This document shows, one piece after another, positions 57,735 to 64,000 of a stretch of 64,000 bases of DNA. Within the stretch, counting starts at the first letter, position 1. Every line of letters begins with the position of its first letter. This stretch comes from Evernia prunastri. Its lineage: Eukaryota > Ascomycota > Lecanoromycetes > Lecanorales > Parmeliaceae. The translations under genes and the position numbers were made by a program. The notes beneath the pieces were generated by a model, which was not told the DNA's origin, did no database searches, and saw nothing but the letters and a program-made list of their open reading frames with translations. Location: the NCBI GenBank assembly GCA_003184365.1, contig NKYR01000002.1:124976-188975 (forward strand). The letters run 5' to 3'.

Positions 57735-58696
57735 TGGGAGGCTGATCCGATGAAGGAATTAATTGCTCATGCGGATTTTCATTAAGGGAGACATGATCGC
57801 TTGGGCGATGGACTTGGCGGAGTCGGTTCACTGGCGCAGGGGATGGATGGATCGAGTGCTGATCTGAGTACGCATAGGACGGTAGGCATGCAAGGACCAT
57901 AGCTTATTGGTCGACCTCCGAAAAGATGTCACGCATCTCAAGCTTGTGGGCTGAGCTTTCGCTGTGCGCAATTCCACGATGTGTTCACTCTGCTAGATCC
58001 GACTGTATTAGACACGTGAACGCTGTACACAACGGGCCATAAGGCAGGAACAAAGCTACACCGGGCGCCGTAAGAAGCCATTCGATCCCAATCCGCAACT
58101 GTTCTTTTCTTTCCTTTTCCCCGCCAGAGATACAACAACTAAAGGGAGCGTACACTTCCTGTAGCAGGCTTCATGGGCAAATTTATCCAGTCTTTCTCTT
58201 TTCTTTCGTTTGCGACCCCTTTTACCAGGGAGCATGCTCAAAGTCATGGATCATAAAACGAACAGATTTGCTCAAGCGTTTCAACATAATCACTCGTTGG
58301 GGTAGGCTACAATCATCGAAATTTGTTATTAAGATAGTTCTTCGGCTGTCAAGGAGTCCAGTACAGTGATGCCAGGAGGCATATCAGATTGCCGGTGGGG
58401 CTTAGCCGAAAGAGGAAATGCCGAACTCCCTCTTCATAATCACATTGTTTTGAAAGCGAACTTGGTCACTTCCAGAAAACATTAATAATTAATTACCATG
58501 TTACACAACCAAGCTGGAGCCTCAAGCTCACCTTCTTCCTTTGCTTCATCTCCACACTGTCATTATCACTTCTCTCATCATCAACGCCTACTTAAAACGG
58601 TGTCGGCACGCACTTTCAAACGCTACCGATTTGTCGTGATCGCCACGCTACAGGCTAATTTAGTAAAGACCACTGAGTACAGGTCGTCACATTATT
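57735..58696. other. 0.96-kb region between precursor and exporter
   Basis: No gene recognised. It contains the precursor 3' end and the promoter of the MFS gene. Confidence 0.4.
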
Positions 58697-60343
58697 ATGT
58701 CCGGCTCATCATCCCTCAAGTCTCCTGAAGAGGACCGCTTTGCCCCACACTGGAAGCTTGTCACCTCCCAAGCTCTAGTCACTGAGCGGGTCCTCAACCA
58801 CACATATGCAGGATCAGGCACGACCGAGGATCCCTACGTGGTCGAATGGATTCCCAACGATCCTCGCAACCCAATGCTCTTTTCTACAACCAAAAAGTGG
58901 CTCATCACGCTGTCCGTCTCCATCGCCACCTTAGCAATAGCTTTCGCCTCAACAGCGTACAGTGGCAGCGTCCCGCAGGTCATTGAACAGTTTCACGTCA
59001 GCGATGAGGTGGCCACGCTTGGGATATCACTTTTTGTGCTAGGCTTCGCCATTGGACCTCTGCTCTGGGCCCCCTTGTCCGAAATCTACGGCCGCCAGAT
59101 CCTCTTCATGACGACTTACGCTGGTCTTACCGCCTTCAACGCTGGAGCCGCTGGAGCTCAGAATATACAGACACTGTTGGTTTTGCGCTTCCTCGCCGGC
59201 GCCATTGGATCCTCTCCATTAACCAACTCTGGAGGTGTCATTGCAGACATGTTCCCTGCATCTCAACGAGGCCTTGCTATGTGTGTGTTCGCTTCAGCTC
59301 CATTCCTTGGTCCAACACTCGGTCCAATCGTAGGGGGATTCGCCGGGGAATCCATCGGGTGGCGCTGGGTCGAGGGGATAATCGCAATCTTCACTGGGAT
59401 GCTGTGGATTGGCGGTATGATCGTGGTCCCCGAGACTTATGCTCCCGTGCTTCTGAAAAGCCGAGCTAGAAGGCTGTCCAGCATTACCGGCAAAGTGTAC
59501 GTGAGCAAGATGGAGCATGACAAGGGCAAGCAACGATTAGTGGCTATCTATAAAACTGCGCTTTCCCGGCCGTGGGTCCTACTGATACGGGAGCCCATTG
59601 TTCTGTTCCTCAGCATCTACATGGCTATCGTCTATGGGACTCTCTATCTTACCTTTGCCGCCTTTCCTATTGTCTACCAAGATGCTAGACACTGGAGTCA
59701 AGGTATAGGCGGTCTTACATTCATTGGCGTGGCAGTCGGGATGGTCTTGGGCATCATGGTGACCGTATATGACAATCAACGCTACAACCGTGCGGCAACC
59801 AAGCACGGCGGAGCGGCGCCCCCTGAAGAGCGACTTCCGCCAACCATGATAGGAGCCGTAGTCCTACCCGTTGGCCTATTCATCTTCGCCTGGACCAATT
59901 ACCCAAGAATCCATTGGATTGTCTCCTTGATATTTTCTGGAGCCCTCGGGTTCGGGAACGTGATGCTCTTCCTTAGCGTTTCCAACTACCTGATCGACAC
60001 CTACACGATATACGCCGCCTCGGTACTCGCAGCCAATGCCGTTCTTCGATCTCTCTTCGGCGCCGCATTCCCCCTTTTCACTACCTACATGTACCAAAAC
60101 TTGGGCATTCACTGGGCTTCGAGTGTCCCGGCGTTTCTGGCGCTCGCCTGTGCACCCCTGCCGTTCTTGTTCTACAGGTATGGAGCGGCGATTCGACGAC
60201 GCTGCAAGTACTCTGCCGAGGCAGCGAGAGTGATGGAGCAACTTCGAGCAAGTCATGCTAGCACCGCTGCCCGGAAAACACCGAAAGAGAGCACTGACGT
60301 CAACGGAAAGGTTAGTCCCACGGCGGACGAAGAGAAGGCTTAG
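58697..60343 (+). CDS. DHA1-family MFS exporter
   Basis: Single exon, 548 residues, ATG at 58697 (MSGSSSLKSPEED). Twelve membrane segments follow a 70-residue cytoplasmic start. The loop-2/3 motif is GPLLWAPLSEIYGRQ (the DRKGRR-type signature of fungal DHA1 drug:H+ antiporters), and helix 5 holds FLGPTLGPIVGGF (antiporter motif C, GPxLGPxxG). The segment DPRNPMLFSTTKKW before helix 1 is typical of fungal multidrug exporters. It lies directly downstream of the RiPP precursor in the same direction and is the natural candidate for exporting the product or giving self-protection. The next gene, terpene synthase, is convergent. Confidence 0.93.
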   Translation: MSGSSSLKSPEEDRFAPHWKLVTSQALVTERVLNHTYAGSGTTEDPYVVEWIPNDPRNPMLFSTTKKWLITLSVSIATLAIAFASTAYSGSVPQVIEQFHVSDEVATLGISLFVLGFAIGPLLWAPLSEIYGRQILFMTTYAGLTAFNAGAAGAQNIQTLLVLRFLAGAIGSSPLTNSGGVIADMFPASQRGLAMCVFASAPFLGPTLGPIVGGFAGESIGWRWVEGIIAIFTGMLWIGGMIVVPETYAPVLLKSRARRLSSITGKVYVSKMEHDKGKQRLVAIYKTALSRPWVLLIREPIVLFLSIYMAIVYGTLYLTFAAFPIVYQDARHWSQGIGGLTFIGVAVGMVLGIMVTVYDNQRYNRAATKHGGAAPPEERLPPTMIGAVVLPVGLFIFAWTNYPRIHWIVSLIFSGALGFGNVMLFLSVSNYLIDTYTIYAASVLAANAVLRSLFGAAFPLFTTYMYQNLGIHWASSVPAFLALACAPLPFLFYRYGAAIRRRCKYSAEAARVMEQLRASHASTAARKTPKESTDVNGKVSPTADEEKA

Positions 60344-60949
60344 AGGGAAGTGAAAACAGCGCTTGGACCAGGTCAGTCGTGGAAGGGAATAGCGGAGTCA
60401 GTGTGAGCGCCCAGTGGCTACGGCATTGTGTATGGTCAAAACAGAAGGCAGCGGAATCGGACAAGTCAATTTCGGCGAGCTGAAGGTGAAAAAGCAAACC
60501 TACGCGTACTCTTAATCGGTAATTTATTCGTTTGTAGCAAAGCAGGTCTCGGATAGCATAGATAGCCAAAATGAAACAGACATTTCATTGATAGTGCATA
60601 CGTACCGATTTGCGGTTCAAGATTCAGCCTGAGCATCCAACCCAAGCATAATAGCTTTGCATCACGAGTTCCGAGGCCAGGGACTAAGTGGATACGGGCA
60701 CATCAACCCGAAAGAATGGCATTTGTATAATTGACACCACGACGTAATTGACGGTCTTCCATCTTCGACAGTCTATCCCATACCTCAGGACTAGACAGTG
60801 ATGAAGGTATACTCCGCCGTATCCCGAACTCTCGACCTTTTTCCCACAATTTCATCCAGAGAAGTCATTGAAATACAGAAAAGAAAAGAAAAGATAGAAA
60901 ACAGACCGCGTCATCATGCGTTCCCTCCCCAAGACCGGAGCCCGAAAGC
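60344..60949. other. Intergenic region between convergent exporter and terpene synthase
   Basis: 606 bp holding two 3' ends; nothing else recognised. It is the border between the RiPP block and the terpene block. Confidence 0.4.
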
Positions 60950-62682
60950 TCAAGGCAGCATCGTCACCATTCTCGTCTTCCTCACCGCCGCGTTCGCTTT
61001 TCCGAAATAGCGCTCCGATTTGAAACTGGCGGAGAGAACACACGAATCAGCAAAGAACCCCCCAGTCCATCGTCTCTCCCGACCCCAGCCTCACAGAAGA
61101 GTCCAGTCAGCCGCCGTGGCGGAATTGCCCCAACTCACCTCCAGTTCAAGTTCGCCAGGATTACATCCTGGCAGCCCTTGACGTACATCTGCACCTGCAC
61201 ATCCACCGCCTCGCCCCAGAGGGGGATCTCCGAGTGCGCGAGGTACCACGCCCGGTAACGCTTGTTCAGCAGCTGGCTGACTTGGTCGTAGGCCTCCTGC
61301 TGAGAGAGACCGTCTTGCCGGAAGAGATGGATGATGTTGTGGTTGACGCCCATGGACTGCTCTTTATGAAAGGAGAGGACGTCGTTCTGCCTATTGACCA
61401 GTAAGCAGACCATCAGCTCTAAGCTAGTGCACTCCGGTGTGTTCTGTTTACTCACAATAGGACGATGTCCGAGGCGAGGGTTTCGATCTCCCGGATCGAA
61501 TGGTGTTGGAAGACTTCGTCTGGAATGTCGAGGGCGTGGAAATATCTAGATGATAGATTAAGGATGCATCATTGCTGCGTTTCTTGGTGTCAAATGCTCA
61601 CTCGACTAATGCTAGGCAGGGATATACACCGATAGACTCTCTGCGGAGGGCGATGTAGGTCTCAATGTCGGGTTTTGAGGCCGAGGCCCGCAAATGTACT
61701 TGGCCAACTAAACCGGAGAAGAAACCTTCCATGGATTTGATGTACCGTCGCTGTGCACCTGTTGAACAGTTGAGCAGCGTGCGAATCTCGGAAATGAGAC
61801 GTCATACCTGGGGGCGATCTCTAAAGCGTCGAAGTTAGCACTACGATTTCTTGGACTTTCTTGGGGCAACACGTCGTGAGAGAAGAGGAAAAGGTAGAGC
61901 GAATCACCTTCGCGATTCGCTGCCACACACTCTGGAAGACATGTCGAAGTGGATACTCCTCTGCCGAGTAGATGAGAGGATTCGGCGACTTCATAAGCTC
62001 TATCATTGCTTCGACCTCTTTCCTGGCGTTCTCCGGGTTCTCATTAAGCTCGCCATCATCGAATACTGGAAATAAAGTTGAGTGCTGAATCCTACGTGCT
62101 GCGCAATGTGAAAGTTGGTATGCTTACGGTCGTCAAAGTCAAAAACCTAGGTCTCCCCATCAGCCCTGACTCTCATCAAAGGGCGTTACTGTTAACCTAC
62201 CCAATTGGACCAATCGCAGATGGTCCGAAACTCATCCGGGCCAGCTTCTGTTGTCCACACGGCGGCAAAGTAAGGGAAGTCTGCACGAATATGTTTCATA
62301 TGCTCCTTTTCGGTCCAATGGCAAATTCTGACACTGGTGTCAGCGTTCTCTAGGCATGCTGTCGCAGACGAGATAGGCGGTGCATAGTCTCATACTGCTT
62401 CATCCACGCCTCGGACTCCTTCTTGATCACCTCGTAGTATGGATTCGGTTTGGGTCTTTGCGAGATAAACGAAACGAACAAGTCCGGAATCACAACCGTC
62501 TTCACTTCGTGTTCTCGACTTCGTTGGTCCGTACGGCACATTTCTAGCCCGACAGGAGTTTCAACCTCCCGTTGCTGATAAACGGGAGAATCCACCGAGC
62601 AAGGTTGGTGGAAAGCCATGGATGATACTTCACGACTAGACAGGACGTCGCTGTGCATGACTGAGCTCATGGTCACGGCCAT
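60950..62682 (-). CDS. Class I terpene synthase (terpene cyclase)
   Basis: Nine exons, reverse strand: 62396-62682, 62201-62327, 62128-62146 (19 bp), 62065-61908, 61820-61808 (13 bp), 61758-61602, 61545-61456, 61390-61139 and 61025-60950; all phases agree, 392 residues. It opens with the expected IPDLFVSFISQRPKPNPYY. The aspartate-rich motif DDLFD is at residues 143-147, split by an intron. The NSE triad is in NDVLSFHKE (Asn286, Ser290, Glu294), and the product-release RY pair is SERYF (373-374). All metal- and diphosphate-binding residues are therefore present. Likely product: a sesquiterpene from farnesyl diphosphate, inferred from length and the lack of a prenyltransferase domain. The last exon is easy to miss because the unspliced frame stops at 61135. 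Confidence 0.93.
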
Positions 62683-63511
62683 GTCGCGAGATGATGTTGG
62701 TTTTGCTAAACGTCTTGTAGAGACCGTACCCTAGCTGAAGAATAAGATGAAGGCTGATCTGGAACAGGGCTGCCGAAAGAGCGTGTTCTGGATGCATGGC
62801 CTATTTTTTCCATAGCGGCTTGCCTTCCATGGTTTAATAACTTCACTATGCTCAGGTGTGAAAGGGAGGATGCCGCCACCCATGTCGGTGTCTGACTGAG
62901 ATCCCGTTATCAATCATACATCTTTCGGCTCTGATATGATACTTGGCCACCGCCGTAATGTAGCCAATCCTTCCGTCCATGTTCTTTGCTTCATGGGGAA
63001 GGTCAAGCGCCGGCGTTTGAGGGTGTCCGGCAAATGTTGATCGGCATGGAGGATAAGTCTATCGGCGGTTCTAATAAGGTACCGTCTGACCACCTTTAGC
63101 ATTGCTGATAGTCCACGTCGACAATCCTTCCGTTCATGCAGACCTTTACTAATCGACATTTCGGGATAAGCCACTTCGCGAGGAAAAAGCTTGTGACTCG
63201 GATATTTCTTCATTTTTAATCGCCTGGTTAATCCGGAAACGCTTCTTCGGGGGACCGCTTGCTGACATACCGTATGTGGTACCTCCATCACGGTATTTCC
63301 CGACGAGGTATACCGGAGTAATACTAGCCTTGGCACGAACGTATTGGTCAGGCTGGAGCAAGCCAGCCTCGGAGGATAGGTGGAATATACACCTCAAAGA
63401 GGTGGGCCTTCAGGATGGAACCAGACTGCAACTCCTAGGCTTTGCAACTCTTTTCAGGAGCCCGCTCCCCAGATCTTTATTCAGCACTGGCTCTATTGAC
63501 TAACAGTCAGA
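62683..63511. promoter_or_regulatory. Divergent promoter region of terpene synthase and P450
   Basis: 829 bp between oppositely directed starts. Reverse frames of up to 140 codons lie at 62914-63397 but overlap each other and carry no recognisable domain. I treat the stretch as non-coding control DNA. Confidence 0.4.
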
Positions 63512-64000
63512 ATGACCGTTATCGAAGAAGTAAACTTACATTTCGCCTCACTGAGGTCTTTCGAGATTTGCAGCGTGGTTGTTGTTGTGTGGATAATTGG
63601 CTTCGTCTTGACGAGACTCTATTTCCATCCTCTCAGTAAATTTCCTGGACCTCGCATTGCTGCACTTACCAGGTGGTATGAATTTTACCACGACGTCCTA
63701 CGTGATGGCACGTACGTAAAGTATTATCCTGAATTGCACCAGAGGCTCGGTCATACTCCCTTTGTGCTCCCTCAGGTTCACTGCTCCCTTGACTGACTCC
63801 TTTCCAAGGGCCAATTGTACGTATCGCACCCAATCACGTGCATGTGGACGATCCCGACTTCTACAAAGAGTGAGTGAAGGCCTGTCCCAAGGCGCGGTAA
63901 CTGATATCATCCAGAGTATTCAGAGCTCAAACACCATACCTGAAGGCGCCATACTTCTACGAGAACTTGGGCATCACCGATTCCCTGGTGGGTCTCTGCG
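63512..64000 (+). CDS. Cytochrome P450, 5' part (cut by window end)
   Basis: Exons 63512-63749, 63809-63869 and 63915 to beyond 64000 (introns 59 and 45 bp, phases agree). An N-terminal anchor (ICSVVVVVWIIGFVL) leads to LYFHPLSKFPGPR, the proline hinge of microsomal P450s, then GPIVRIAPNHVHVDDPDFY and APYFYENLGITDSLVG. This is the pattern of the fungal terpene-oxidising group near CYP58/TRI4. The heme-binding end lies outside the window. Divergent arrangement with the terpene synthase makes it the likely first oxygenase of that pathway. Confidence 0.88.

Noticed and set aside
57379..57900. Long Arg/Pro/Leu-rich frames on both strands over the precursor repeats
   Set aside because: They are out-of-phase readings of the 45-bp repeats. 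Only the spliced frame gives a signal peptide, dibasic sites and synonymous conservation.
62914..63397. Reverse-strand basic frames between the terpene synthase and the P450
   Set aside because: No domain recognised and they sit in a divergent promoter; frames overlap each other.

Overview
This window is nuclear DNA of a filamentous ascomycete (Pezizomycotina). Most genes carry short introns of about 45-140 bp (one reaches 226 bp) with GT..AG ends, often with a CTGAC/CTAAC-like branch site. The families present are typical of moulds: a NACHT/STAND protein, UstYa-like DUF3328 proteins, PTH11-type rhodopsin-domain proteins, P450s, a terpene synthase and a DHA1 exporter. I cannot name the genus. 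All exon structures were read by eye; where several introns are given, the splice phases were checked to agree.

Left part (about 1-42 kb). This is loose accessory DNA: scattered intact genes among many broken ones. Intact or nearly intact are a coiled-coil repeat protein, an NmrA/isoflavone-reductase-like protein, an FAD monooxygenase, a phosphatidylserine-decarboxylase-like enzyme resembling PLP-independent amino acid decarboxylases, a large polytopic membrane protein, a hotdog thioesterase and a cysteine-rich single-pass surface protein. Broken or suspect are a metallopeptidase relic, a STAND/NLR-like gene with a frameshift beside Walker B, two O-methyltransferase pseudogenes, a truncated paralogue of the large membrane protein, a rhodopsin-domain pseudogene and an out-of-frame join of a DUF2235 hydrolase to a membrane-helix domain.

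Right part (about 43-64 kb). Here the genes are close together and look intact. A phenylalanine ammonia-lyase and a P450 share a 459-bp divergent promoter. Next come a rhodopsin-domain protein, a LaeA/UMTA-like methyltransferase and a secreted alpha/beta hydrolase. The key block is 54.1-60.3 kb: two convergent DUF3328 (UstYa-like) genes, a small intron-containing gene, and a DHA1 MFS exporter. The small gene encodes a signal peptide plus eight 15-residue repeats separated by Kex2 (KR/RR) sites, each carrying the invariant segment AIAYPDSY. This is the layout of dikaritin-type fungal RiPP clusters (ustiloxin, phomopsin, asperipin). The core sequence matches none of the ones I know, so this is the best candidate for an undescribed system.

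The last 3 kb hold a nine-exon class I terpene synthase with all its metal-binding motifs, divergent from a P450 that runs off the window end. A terpene cluster therefore abuts the RiPP cluster; whether the two are one locus or two cannot be decided from sequence alone.
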